Of a stretch of DNA of 64,000 nucleotides, positions 13,145-25,179 are shown piece by piece. The position numbers and the translations under genes are program-made. Source of the stretch: Lycorma delicatula (Eukaryota > Arthropoda > Insecta > Hemiptera > Fulgoridae); assembly GCF_047948215.1 (NCBI RefSeq), contig NC_134455.1, positions 305,678,147 through 305,742,146 of the forward strand. Reading direction: 5' to 3'. The notes under the pieces are model-generated. The model made no database searches and was not told the DNA's origin. It saw only the letters and a program-made list of their open reading frames with translations. How positions within the stretch are numbered: the first letter of the stretch is position 1; every line of letters begins with the position of its first letter.

Positions 13145-13990
13145 CATCTTAACAGTTACGTACAAATATCCGACCAATTTTATACTCCGACGGGCAATAC
13201 GTAGGTTGAATACCAGAGATGCCATTCAGGTGCAAGGCTGGTAATGCAATTCTTTAAAGCTCTGCTCCGAGTGGTCCATAGCCGGGAGCCCCAGAGAGAA
13301 TGCTTTGCATTTTAATTACCTCCCGCAATAAAAATCCGGCTATAAAGCTGCATAAAATTATTTTTCGTGTGTCCATACTGCTGGCATTTCATGTATGTTC
13401 AATACATTCCTTGCACACGAACCTTAATAATAGTCTCTTTGTAAACGTGAACACCTTTCGAGACAACTCATAGTTGCTTGTCATTAATTACTCTTATGCA
13501 GTAGTCACTCTTGGAAACGACCGTTTCAAGCATCTCTTAAAGCCTCATTGTATTTGTTTTACTGTACAGCATAATCGGTGGGGACTTAACACAGTTCTCC
13601 TGACTATTTTCAACAATGTAATCCTCCATCAGGAGATTTTCCTATTAATTAGACAGAGACAAAATCATTTGCAGCGTCTTTTGGACATCGCGAGTTTGAA
13701 GTACGCAGTTCTAGTATTGTTTGCCACGGCAGAGGGCAATTTGAGAATCAGCAATCTCAGAATTGGTTTCGCTTTCAGATATTTCACCCACATCGAACGT
13801 TAAACCATCCCTGATTAGTTTTTGGTGAGAAAGATTTCTGGATTCCCTGTCCGACGCTTTCACGCTGCCTGTGAGACAAGAAATTACCACCACTGGAAGT
13901 CTCAGTTTTATCGCCTTGTACTACTGATAACTGATATACGATCGTACCCGCGAATGAAAGATAGTTGTTAACCCGCACAATCGAAAAAAA
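13145..13990 (-). pseudogene. Jockey-clade LINE, inverted 5' part (ORF1 to endonuclease)
   Basis: Read on the minus strand from about 13893 there is an acidic ORF1 stretch (VGEISESETNSEIADSQIAL), then SPPIMLYSKTNTMRL followed by MLETVVSKSDYCIRVINDKQ, which resembles the PPI(M/I)L domain of jockey ORF1 gag. Next come KCQQYGHTKNNFM, a CCHC zinc-knuckle remnant, and then, after an apparent internal deletion, FIAGGN*NAKHSLWGSRL followed by ALKNCITSL and STYVLPVGV, the AP-endonuclease region (GDfNAkH..WGs motif). Stops and frameshifts are frequent. The endonuclease breaks off near 13145, just where the plus-strand LINE segment beginning near 14055 takes it up. ORF1 would bind element RNA and the endonuclease would nick target DNA; this copy is dead. 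Confidence 0.72.
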
Positions 13991-14054
13991 GACTGACTAA
14001 AAGTAAGCCTTATTAAGCGTCAAAAAACAATTCTATAATACATATCCTTTTAAA

Positions 14055-15650
14055 TTAGCAAGATATTGATTTACACCATTTTTCTTCTCAACAACTTCAC
14101 CGACGTGCACTGAAGTTAGAAAATGTTTTGATTGGACCTCTGATCATTCAGCCGTAATTCTTATGTTTAACACGGTAGCGATAAAATAAAATAAATATGT
14201 TATTCACAGTAACAGCACTAAGTGGGGCTCCTATCAGAGTTGGTTGAGGACAAGCTAAATATGCCTGTTCCGTTGAAAAATGGTGCTGATATAGATAATG
14301 CGAATAATACGATGCATTACTTGACTGTAATCCTGCAGGAGGCAGCTTCACGGTCGACAGCAGGAGAGGAAGATATGGGGGATAAGGAGATACTACCAAC
14401 CCGAGGAACGATGTGGATCTTATTTCTACCAAGGGAAGTATAAGAAGGAGGTGGCAATATTAGATAAGGCCTAAGGAACATTTTTCAACAGAGCTGCTCG
14501 TAGTTAAAACGGCTGCTGAGGTTAGGAACTTCCTTGAGAATCTCTTCCCTTTGCAAAAGGATAATTACTGCGGAAGGCCCCAGAGGACTTAAATTAACCA
14601 CCACCATCGTTTCCACCTTCGAAAACGTTGGATGGGTCGTAATTTCGAAGCAACAGTGAGAAAGCTGATGAATTCTCAAAGCTTTGAGAAGGTCTTTCAA
14701 CTTTTAGACATACGAGGGGGTGGTGAGAAAGAAATAATAGAATTCCTGAGTCTTTCTAATGAGACTAATGAATTCTTGACTTAATTCTTATTAGTCTTCC
14801 TAAGAAACCGATTTCGACAACAGAGGTTCTGCGAATAATCAACAGAGGAGTAATCAAGAAAGTTCCCGAGAAATTTCCCGAGTAGGAATTGATAATTAAT
14901 AAAATGCTTTTTATGCTTCCATCTTTTTAATGGCATACTTCCCAATAGAAGCCTCCCGACGGAACGCAAGGTGTCGCAGATGATAATGGTTTTGGGTAAT
15001 GGCCAATGATAAGCCGAACCATGATGTAGCTTCATACAAGGCGATAAGCCTGTTATCTATTCTGTCGAAGCGTTTGAAAGATTACTTCTTCACAGGCTAT
15101 AGTTTATTTTGGAGGAAGGGTGTATTATTCTTTACCATCAGTTTGGTTTCAGACGTGTTCACTTAGGATAGACATAGACCTAAATTTGTGAAGTATGTAT
15201 GTCTTCTATACACCGCTGATTAGATGACCAGCTGGAGTATCTAACCACGGTATTCCTAAGTGATATGTAGCTAATCTCAAAGAGTTAGTCGATTGAGAAC
15301 TGGATTCACAGAGGGAGTTCTGGGCCTAAGCAGACAGATCAAACAAGATTTCAACATCTTCCTAGAAAGAAACTGTTTGGCCGAGTAGACCAAACATCTT
15401 CCAGAGCCAACATCAGATGTATGGCCAAACATCAGGCCAGAGCCAGGTTTGAAAAGTGTGAAAGCAAGAAGGCCCAGATAATATCAGTCTCCTGGGTTGA
15501 TAGTCATAGGTAAAGTTGAGCTGCTGTGTTTAAGTGATGAGTCGATTAGAACAGGACATTTGAAGTGTAATAATGTTGGAGTATTCAAACTGATATTGAA
15601 CTACAGATCAGATTTCCTAAAAAATCAATCGATTTTTACGCATTACCACT
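14055..15650 (+). pseudogene. Jockey-clade LINE, 3' part (endonuclease end to reverse transcriptase)
   Basis: The plus strand shows FDWTSDHSAVILMFNT (the endonuclease SDH motif) near 14120-14185, then LVEDKLNMPVPLKNGADID (14235-14295), the endonuclease-RT linker, then KKPISTTEVLRIINR (about 14802-14847). After these come DVASYKAISLLSILSK (RT motif 1, about 15023-15071) and, one frameshift later, EAFERLLLHRL followed by YHQFGFRRVH (RT motif 2, to about 15165). Sequence to about 15640 is GC-richer than the flanks but no longer readable. No poly-A tail was found. The spacing and wording match jockey. Together with the minus-strand segment at 13145-13990 it reconstitutes the element order from ORF1 to RT, with one inversion. 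Confidence 0.75.
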
Positions 15651-18057
15651 GAAAGCCAGCAGAATTAATTTCCGCATTTCTTGGGATTGCACGCTGAACT
15701 TTCTATGTAGTTGAAATCTAATCGGAGAATATTACTGAACCTCGTTCTACGGTCCAGGACAATATTTAGTTAGCAGAAAATTGCCTTGTGGTTCACCAAA
15801 AGATTGTTGATGCTAATATATCAAATTTAGTAAGGTGATAAAGATGTTGAAAAAAGGTCGTAGTACTCGGCACATGACCCGATGAATTCTACTGGAGGTG
15901 GTATGAGTCGCTTTTACGTATTTTTTTACCTTTTAAAATTAACAGTAACTTAGATCTATTGAAACAACCAACCTAAAAAAAAAAATTAAATTATTTTCTG
16001 TGTTACTTATCTCATATTAAAATTAATAAAATTCTTGATTTCATCTCCTTCCTCATCCGTTTATTTATTTCGATCACCTAAAACGTTATGTTTTATTCAT
16101 CTCTTTATACTACTTAATGTATCAGTATCCGACTCAAGCCATTCTGATTTATCTTTATATTAAAATAATTATAAAAATATTTTTATTTGTAATTATAACA
16201 TACCTGAATTATACAAAATTAATTTATTAACAGGTGTCTTTCCTTAAGGAGTTGCAAATTTTCAGAAGCATTACTTATTTCCCAGATTTATATTTTTCGA
16301 AAATGATGAAAATGATTGCTTTATTATTATATTTTAAAAATAATATTCCTTCCTTTTTATGGATTTAACAAAAATATTTCCCATCTCGTAAGTTAGACAG
16401 AAATGTGAGGAGGTTGAGGTCAACAGCAATCCACGTGGCGGGGTGGTTACTGCCCTACTTCCGGACTAGACGGGGAGCCAGTAGATCGTACAACCAAAGC
16501 ACTTGATTGCTCCTCGACTTTCAATTGAGACAACACTCATTCGCGTTTCATAGCCCCAGCAAATCGGCAAACCACAAATACACAAACAAAATTGTCAGAT
16601 AGTAAAAAATTATTAATTTACGATATTCATAATATTAAAGATTTAATTTAAAATTATGTATTTTAAAACTTAAGCCAATTATTTTTTATGGTGTTCCGAC
16701 TGAATGATAATACCTTATCATAAAACCAACGTGAAGTCAAGTATGTAATATTTATACATCTGTAAAAAAAACGAGTTTAAGTTCCTTTTTTACAAGTTTC
16801 TTTTAACAGTTCCTTTTTTTTAAATTATTTGGTATAAATTATTTTTATTTTGTGTCTACAGTTCTCTTGCTTTTAGCGTATACGCTGAATTGTATGCTTA
16901 CATAGGTTTTACTGGAAACTACATATGGTTTAAGCCAGATCATTACAGTTTATTTTATTGAGAAACGTATAATTTTATTATCTTATTATCAGCAATATTT
17001 TAAAAGGATAAATCATAAAAATTGTTTAAAAAGATAAGACAATTATTTAAATAATTCCTAAAGAAATAAACTTTAGTAATTCCTAAACATTTAATAGTAA
17101 AATATTGCTGTTCGCTACGTGCTTCCTTTTAAAGAGTTCCATAAGTGGAAAGTCTTTTCATTGAAATTTAATAAGCAACGCAATATTTTTTAAAACCACT
17201 AAAACCCACTTGTAAAATTAAATATTTATTCATAATTTTCTATTATTTAAAATATAATAAATAATGGAAATTTTATACATAATCTAATTGACCCTTTCAA
17301 AAATTAAAGTAGACATAAAACAACAAACGCATTCTCAATGATTAAGATGAATTTATCTTACGTTATATTAAGTTCTTTGTGAAAATATTTTTAAAAGATG
17401 TGTAGCAGAAGTATTTAATGTAGTGTTTTATCACAGACATTGAAAAAGGGAGTTAAATTCTGTGAAGTCATTTTTTGTCATTTATGTTTTGGAGGCATCA
17501 TAAAAAATGGTTTTGTGATGATATCTAGTGATACTCCAACGCAATATAATACTGTCAATACCATTTGTATAAGATTTTCTTACTCATCTTCATGGTGTAT
17601 ACATTTTACGGCATTTTTTCGAAGATATAATCATTCACATTTAAATTTTTGGAAATTATGTAAACAAATTTTAAAATATAAAAAAAAAAAATTCCAATAT
17701 TACTGTGGATGTAAAGAGGAGTAATTTTAATTTCAGTACAAATTGTTCGAAAATATCAAAAATTCAAATTACCTGACCAGGAATACACCTTAACTTGTCT
17801 GGTACACAAATTTCTCCAAGGTCTTGAGTGCATAAAACGCTATTTTTCAGTAGTATTTCATTAAAATGATGAACCTGATGTATAAGACAATTCAAAAGAT
17901 TGAGAAAAAAATCAAGAAATGACTTACAGAAGAACTTCACGACTGCGAAAAAATTGTAAAAGCAATGAGGAAGCAAAATCATGATAATATGACGTTCGTC
18001 CCTTAAGAGTAATCCCCCTCCTGCTAATCCCGGAGAATGCGTGTTCCCTAACATAAT
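15651..18057. other. AT-rich DNA, no gene assigned
   Basis: A GC-richer island at 16390-16580 is unidentified. Open frames at 17440-17724 (+) and 17764-18090 (-) have no motif I recognise. The minus-strand frame reaches a gt dinucleotide just after CIPGQ, like a 5' splice site, but its start lies in the repeat at 18058, so I do not call an exon. Confidence 0.4.
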
Positions 18058-18345
18058 TTTTTGTCGTAATTTAGTTTGAAAATTTAGCAAGTGGCAATAG
18101 TAATGTTAATGTATTATCAATAACTTTAGCACTGTTTTAAGGAATGCTGGATATCATTGACTAACGGAAAGGAAAAAAATATAAATTTATCGAAAAAGAA
18201 TTAAGATGAATGTATTTAATAACGTTCTTAAAATATCGCCTACCGTATACAATACACTTGTATTAGAATGGTTTAAGAAACAATCGTTATGCTTAAAGAT
18301 GGAGTAAATCATTTTTGTGTAGTATCTAATGTGTATTCCTCTAAG
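18058..18345 (-). repeat. Long inverted repeat, right copy
   Basis: This is the reverse-complement partner of 12290-12572. It includes gcgatattttaagaacg on the minus strand and ends outward at ggaatacacattagatac, as the left copy does (ggaatacatattagatac). Confidence 0.75.
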
Positions 18346-18699
18346 GGAATACGCATAGTAGTAGTAGGGAATATGCCTACTCTCAACTAGGGAATACAGT
18401 TCAATTATACATTTTAATTGATGTAGCGAAAGCTATGTCAATTATACAACTCCTCTACATTGGATTTCAAGTACGTTTTTTAATAATAATATTCCAGTTT
18501 TCAATGAGAAAATAAACAAGAATTCGACAGTAAGTATTATGATGCTGTATGTATCTTATGATGCTACTGTTAGGCCTGCTTCTCTTTCAAAACGAATTTG
18601 ATATAAATAAGACGTGTTATTTTTTGTCTTTCTTGTATAATAATTGAAACACAAAAAATGACAAGTGTATACTCTGTAGACAGACTGTATTCACTGTAT

Positions 18700-19560
18700 T
18701 CGACGGTTGAAGGAATATCGTCAGTGGTTTTGTCTACCATCAGTCGTTTGTAAAATGGGAGATGGATTAATAATTCGGTTTATCAAATAAAAAAAAAAAC
18801 AAAAAAACGCTTGTTCAAATGAAGTTAATTAAAAGCTCGTTGAAGTGTGTGGACAAGGTGTGATGAATGTACAAATATGCGGAAATATCGAATATCAATA
18901 TCGGTTATTCAGTTAAGTAAAAACAATGTATTCGACGAAGAGAGATTAAGATCTTCAACTGCCTGATAACGGAAGAATTGAAAACGCTGTTGATACACAC
19001 AATCGATAAAAACAGGATATCCAAAATTGTTTCATGCTACTTTCCAAATTTTCTCGATCTGTTTTTGTTGTCAATTAACATTTAAAAAAAAAATATTTGT
19101 ACAATGTGGTTTCAAAGACTGCTGAAACCAAAAATAACAAACAGAAGAAAACAGCTGCTTCTTGGGTATATCTAGATGTTTACCGTACAGAAGGAAATGA
19201 ATTGTAAAAAAGTAAACGAAACCTTAAAAACTGTTATAGTAAATTACAAAAACCAACAGCATATCTATGCTACAATAAAACCCGTCCATATGTTTCTCAA
19301 ACAACCACGGAAGAACAGCTGTAAATGTTTCTGTGGGAGGTACTAAAGACTGTTATATAGTCTGAATCTAGCCCATCTGAATTTCATATTTTCCAAGAAA
19401 TAAAAGAAATTTGTTAGAGAGAAAGGCATGCAGACCGATCAGGACGCCCACCAAACTGTCACAACTCGTTTAATATACAACAGGCGGCAGAAATCTTCAA
19501 CAAGGATATAAACTGATTTAGTACTCACTGTAAAAGCATAAATTTTGAGTTATAAAAATT
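18700..19560 (+). pseudogene. mariner-like transposase remnant
   Basis: The C-terminal half of a mariner transposase is recognisable on the plus strand: YNKTRPYVSQTTTEEQL (cognate of the HDNARPHxA region) at about 19270-19320, then SSPSEFHIFQEIKE (cognate of SPDLAPSDFHLF), then TDQDAHQTVTTRLIY, and a C-terminus with QAAEIFNKDIN near 19480-19515. Both visible catalytic Asp positions are changed, HDN to YNK and SDF to SEF. Upstream sequence from 18700 is only weakly similar. I saw no terminal inverted repeats. Confidence 0.6.
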
Positions 19561-21769
19561 GCTATCAGTAATGAAAAAATAATTCTTAATAAAAAGATTA
19601 CTCTTGTAAAGAGATATATTATGGTTTTATCAATTTAACATATTTTTTTCTTGTATTTATTTCCAAATTTATTTCTAATATTTTTCCAGTATAGCTTTAA
19701 ATCCACGTTTATTTCTTAAATTCTTTTGCATACTTATACTAAAAAAAATAAAGTAAATTTTTCTAGTTTTTCAGTAGTGAGTTTTTTTTTCTTTTAATGA
19801 TTGAGTAAACAACTACTTTGGTTAATTACACACTGAAAAAAAACTAAAAAAAAAACAAACGTTTTTTAGGTCCAGTAATTTAAGAAAGATCAATGGTACT
19901 TACTTTATTGTTAACCCACAAATAAATTTTGTGGACTAACAATAAAGTAACTTCATAATATAATACTTTATGATTGATTTATCATATAAATTATTAATAA
20001 TGAATCTTCAGTACAAATTAATTTAAAAAAAGATAATTAAATACTGGTAACTAATAAAAGGATAATTACTGGATAAATTTTGTAATGTCTCACTAAATCT
20101 TTTTATAAAAACAATAGTTTGTAATTAAGCGAGATGGAATGCTCTAAAATTTCCTTCAGCAGATTTGTTTACGTACGATTTGAGCACTTGTAGGAGTTGG
20201 AATCAACATGCAAAATTACAATTCATTCATTCAACTCAGAATAGCAAGTAACTACGCTATTAGATTTTGAAATGTAATGGAAACCTTTGTACTAAATAAA
20301 CAAGTTTAATCAAGTTTCAAGTTTGTGAATTTGTGAAACCGCAACTTTGACGATATTTAACTTGGTGATGTGATAATCACATTGATATTATTTAAAATTC
20401 TCTTTTTCCAAAAAAAAAAAAAACAATTAAATTCCGAAATATAAGTCTACCTGTCGTGTAAGTCGCTTCATTCTTAAGGCAGTTGTAGAAAATTAAACAG
20501 AAATTTCACTGAATAAGTCAAACATAAATATAAATGAGAAGAATCTGTGATAAATGTAGGCTATGTCGATTGAATGTATGTATGTATGTTACAAATGCAA
20601 GAGAAATTAAAAACTGGTCTTCCTTTACCGTATTCATTAAATTAAAAATATGTTCCATAGCAGCATTGTAATCAGGGAAAAACACGTGACAATTGATTGA
20701 ACACAAGCTGTTGTAATAGACGTTTACTCTATTCATCATTAGACATAACTGTATGAACATCCTACACTAATTTAAAACAACTTTGATTATTGTCATTTGT
20801 ATCAGAAATGCTCTACACGAATTAAGACCATAAAATTTACTGAGAAAATGGTATTAAAACAACAGAATAATAGAGGACAGTGCTATATATACACTGTTGA
20901 CGTTCAATAGTGAAAAATTTACGTATTTGTATAGTAACCGAATTTTGACTCCCATTGAGATCTCCAAAGAAGTTTCATTTTATTATTATTTTATTTATTC
21001 TTTCTTTTATTTTAATTATAATATTATTACTCGTATGTATTTTCATATAAATGAAAATTGTTATATGATAACTTTATTACTTAACTCAATAGATACATAA
21101 TTAAAGATCTTATCTCATAAACTTGCTTTTCTACGTTTAAATTAATTTTATTTTCTTGCTACCATGACATAATTAGCTACACAAATTTAAATTAAACGTT
21201 TTGAAATAAACTTTTTATAGTTATTTTAAGTAAGAGAAAGAAAAGAAAATTAACCAGCACAATAAAGGGGGTTTTTAATTAATGAAGCAGAGACGATACC
21301 TAAGTGTGAATCAGTTGAAAATTATCATTTTTTAAAATGAAGTATATCATAAAAAAGATGATTTATTGAACCTTTACCTTTACCATTTTAAGAATACTCT
21401 CAGCATATAACGACGAACATAAGTCAGTTTATGCCAGCAAATTAAACTACGCATCTATGTAAACGTTATTAATAAATTCTACTAATTAAAAAACTTCCTT
21501 AAGTATAAGTACTAAACAGCAGCTAATAATTATTTTTTGTAACTTGAGATATTAAAAGAAGTTAATTATTTGTACTTTATGCTTAAGCTAACCATCAATT
21601 CCGAAGTTTAATTATTCTATCTTATCATTTACTTTATTAAGTCATCATGATATTCAATTTTTAAGCCGAGGGAATAATTCCTTAAATATTCTTTAATAGG
21701 ACAGCCCCGTTAAATTAATTTGAGCTTAGCAAAGGATTTGTTGTATTTTATTTTATTTTTCTTATTTGT
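19561..21769. other. AT-rich DNA without recognisable gene
   Basis: It contains an imperfect 23-bp hairpin (19900-19950) and a short gtatgtatgtatg run near 20575. The short open frames at 20518-20760 (-) and 20897-21100 (+) have no recognisable motif. Confidence 0.45.
19900..19950. repeat. 23-bp imperfect inverted repeat
   Basis: Arms at 19900-19922 (begins ttactttattgtta) and 19928-19950 (ends taacaataaagtaa) pair with three mismatches around a 5-base loop. Confidence 0.8.
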
Positions 21770-22195
21770 TATTTTTGGGCGAAAGGTAACGGGCCTGGGT
21801 AAGAAAACTATATTTTTCTAGGTATATTATGATTTATTTCTTAATATAGTCACCACTAACGTCTATACACTTAGCCGGCGTTCCACAAGAGCTCTTTTAC
21901 CAGTTCGGTACGTCGATTTATCCAACTTCTGAAATAATCATCTATGGTGGCAATAACTTCATTATTTCTCAAAAAAAAATCTTCCCTTCAAGCCATTTCT
22001 TTAGGTTAAGAAACAAGTGGTAATGACTGGGAGCCAGATCAGGTGAATATGTAAAGTGTTGAAGCAATTCGAACCGTTATTCGTTGATTTTGGTCAATGT
22101 AATGACTGAAGTGTGAGTTGGAGTATTGTCTTGATGAAAAAGCACTTTTATTTAGACGACTCCAGCCTGACACGAGTTCGGTTGACACAGATAAT
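21770..22195 (-). pseudogene. mariner transposase, C-terminal fragment
   Basis: The minus strand reads VLFHQDNTPTHTSVIT, the second-Asp region (HQDN), at about 22100-22145, then HFTYSPDLAPSHYHLF and NLKKWLEGK, then after a frameshift a C-terminus ending SGDYIKK and a stop at 21834-21836. The DD34D-type third Asp is His in LAPSHYHLF, so the product would be inactive. The 3' flank (rich in ggcgaaaggtaacgggcc, 21779-21798) may contain the terminal inverted repeat. The N-terminal half is absent and similarity stops near 22190. Confidence 0.72.
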
Positions 22196-22310
22196 TAATT
22201 ACATTTTATTATTGTTATTAAAAAGTTTATTTCGAAATTACAATTTCATCAGAATAAAAAAAAAATTTAAATACATGTAATCTTTAATGATGAAGCTTCT
22301 TTTTAACCGA

Positions 22311-22460
22311 CTTCAAAAAAGGAGGTTATGTATTTGACTCGTATATATTTTTTTTATGTTATGTTTGTTCGTGTATAACTTTCTTCCTATAAATCCGATT
22401 GAAATAAATTTTGTTGTAATCAACCCAGCTGTCTTCACGTGGTTACACCATAATGTTGAA
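22311..22460 (+). repeat. Dispersed insect repeat (cgacttcaaaaaaggaggtt type)
   Basis: The segment begins aaccgacttcaaaaaaggag and continues with a tract including cgtgtataactttcttcc. The opening motif recurs in transposon-derived repeats of several insect orders. No coding potential is seen. Confidence 0.5.
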
Positions 22461-22621
22461 AAAACGTTTTAGACAAAAAAATTATCTGAAAAATGACAAA
22501 AAAAAATTTTCGCCGTTCGGCGGGTAGGTAGGAACAGAGGGAATCCTGATATTCTATATGTACACGTCACGTTAGACGATGTTATATCGTCTTCTGTAAT
22601 GCAGGTAGTGTGAGTTTCGCC

Positions 22622-22781
22622 AGCCTCCGTGGCGTGAGTGGTGGCGTCTTGGCCTTTCACCTGGAGGTCCTGGGTTCGAATCCCGGTCAGACATGGCATT
22701 TTCACACACGTTACAATATATTCATCTCAACCTCTGCGGAAAAAAGCTTGATTACGCACCCAGAGATTAAAAAAAAAAAAA
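22622..22781 (+). mobile_element. tRNA-derived SINE (family A), full length with target duplication
   Basis: The head reads gcctccgtggcgtgagtggt, an A-box-like tRNA part, followed by the B box ggttcgaatcc and cggtcag. A short non-tRNA body (attttcacac..ttacaa, then ttcatctcaacctct) and an A run at 22769-22781 follow. The insertion is flanked by ggtagtgtgagtttc (22604-22618) and ggtagtgtaagtttc (22783-22797), a 15-bp target duplication with one mismatch. SINEs of this kind are transcribed by RNA polymerase III from the internal A and B boxes and depend on a LINE for mobilisation. Related copies lie at 33389, 35680 and 41027. Confidence 0.88.
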
Positions 22782-23274
22782 CGGTAGTGTAAGTTTCAGC
22801 ATACGATATGTAGTGCCGTTAATAAAATCGTAAAAATAGAGATATCTCTTCTTAAACCTTTCAGACCCAATATATCTTATAATACACAGCGTTAGTAGGA
22901 GCAGTAGGAAACTTATAATTTATAAACATGCATCACATTACACGGTCTGGAACACGGTTTTTTAAAAAAAATAATTATTCTTTAGTACTTTAATTTATGC
23001 GCTAATAAACAAAATTCTAGATTTTGGAGATTAGTTTTCTATACGTATAAATTTTAAGAAAGCACGTGAACTATGTAAAATTAATATGTAGAGTGGTGTA
23101 ATAAAAAATGTTGCAATTACTCTTTCTTTTTGCTGAAAAAACTATTGCTGGAAATGTTTATCTTGTTATATGAAGGGAAGCTGAAATTAATGCATAGTCA
23201 CTCATGAATCGTAAATAAAAAAGATAGTAGTCAAATGAAACAAATGTGTCATAAAGGTTTCTTTTTTTGCTACG

Positions 23275-23870
23275 AAAAATTATATTTCCTCGTATTTTTC
23301 CACATAGACACTATGTACAGCTACACATTTCTCCTAACGGTGAACTAGTTTTCTCATTCCGTCAATGAAGAATGTTGGTGGTTTTTTCTTGATTCCCTTA
23401 CTGCATTATTCAATTAATTATCGATGTTGAAATGAATGTCCTTAATATCCCTCTGTAATTGCAGAAAAAACTGAAAATCTCAGAGCGCCAAATCTGGTGA
23501 CTATAAAGATATGATATACATTCAAATTCTACTTCACTAGAGCCTTCATGATTGCATGCGATGTGTATCGCCCAGCATTATCTTGGTAATCGGATATCAG
23601 CTGTGTGGATTGTTGAACACAATACATGTCTCCTAGGAGGAGTTAATGTCTTTATGTGTCACATTGAATTTACAGTCGACCCGGCTTCCAGACATTCAAT
23701 CATGTACACGTGTTTGAAATTCCAGAATATTGACAATGCGAGGTACCTCATCAACATTTGCTTTACCAGTTTCTGTTCCAAAACCTTTATTGCTTTCGTA
23801 CTCTGTACATTTTCATCATAATAAATGGTTTGTAGACTGTGATGAATGTCACTAGTTTTCTGTTATTAAA
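23275..23870 (-). pseudogene. mariner-like transposase remnant
   Basis: The minus strand carries SLQTIYYDENVQSTKAIKVL, VYMIECLEAGSTVNSM followed by HIKTLTPPRRHV (cognate of the GATVNS..Y..TL..L region), EVEFECISYL*SPDLALWDF (cognate of HPPYSPDLAPCDF), and a decayed C-terminus with IKDIHFNIDN. The HDNAR segment is unrecognisable. Sequence beyond 23870 to about 24180 may be N-terminal, but I could not align it by eye. The family is probably a mariner of a different lineage from the copies at 21770 and 33903. Confidence 0.55.
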
Positions 23871-25179
23871 ATTCAATCACTTCACACAGTTTCAGAAGGA
23901 TTGATGTAGCAGGGTTACTTGGTTGCATAACAATGATGAGTGACAGAAAATGAGAGTGTGGATCAACTTGTTGCAGTAGACAAAAACTACAAGATGGTAG
24001 CACCTGTGTCACTTTCTGTGATATTTTGTTCTCTCTTTACGATCCAGTGTGCATTACATTTTTACCACCCCCGTATTAAATGACTATTACTTTCTTCAAC
24101 CTGATGAACTCGAAAACGAAGTATATTGAATTTATATCCAAGACGTTTTAGTGTACTCTCGCACTTCATTGTATTCGATAACCAGGCTTTCGATGAAAAA
24201 TTTGCACATAGAACTAACAAAGCACTATATCCTGTTCTCCAAGAAGTTCGGTCTTAACTCCTTGTGCTTACTTGTGGGTTGTTCATTCAAAATACTGTTT
24301 ACTCGCAAAAAAATTTATGAGTGATCATAATCACTGAAGGAAAGAACTATGAACAATCACAACTGTTAAAGCTGTATTACATCGTATATGGGCAGAGACT
24401 ATATCGATTGGATATTTGTCGATCGTCGAACGGTGCACATACAAAAATTTATTGATTATCTACAGAATTATCTGAGATGAAGAAGGGTCAAAAAACACAC
24501 GTTAATGAAAGTATCTTTTTTTCTTTAATTTATAGTTAAACTCTACCATTCTTTTATGATGATCCTGTATTTTTTCTCTGAAATTGGCAGTCTCTATAAA
24601 AAAAGCTGAATCAGCTAACATTAACACAAACATAAACATTAGATATTTATAATACTACGGTTATCGTTAAGCATTCTGATATGTTAATTTTAGTGCATTT
24701 GTTGAATTTTATTCTATTTACTCCCCTAATGTTACGAATTTTTTTTTACATTTGTATTCAGTATATTTAACAGTGGTTAAATAAATTTAGATTAATAGCT
24801 ACATTAAAAATAATATGCAAACAGTAAAAATATATTTATGAAAAAATTGTAATGTGATCTTCGTAATTGAAGGGGAAAAGACTAGCTTAGTTCCAAACTC
24901 ACAACGCGAATAGGCACATGACGACACGTACACAAGAAAACCTACTTATTAACAAGGTTTTCTTATTTCTAATAATACACTTTGTACAATTTGTTTGTGC
25001 AAATTGAAATAGATTCAGTAAATTCAGTAGCAACGTAAATATATATTACGGTAAATTTGATTAAACCGGTGATTATGCATAATTACCGGTAAATTTGATT
25101 GATTGCCTCCAGAATTTAATAAACATATAGAAATTTATTTAATATACTGGTAATTTTACATATTGTCCACATTAAAACA
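23871..25179. other. Unassigned sequence
   Basis: The first 300 bases could be the worn N-terminal part of the preceding mariner. The rest is AT-rich, without recognised features. Confidence 0.4.

Noticed and set aside
17764..18090. 108-codon minus-strand frame with a gt just after CIPGQ, possible exon
   Set aside because: Its start lies inside the inverted repeat at 18058, there is no supporting second exon or domain, and a single cag|gta is expected by chance.
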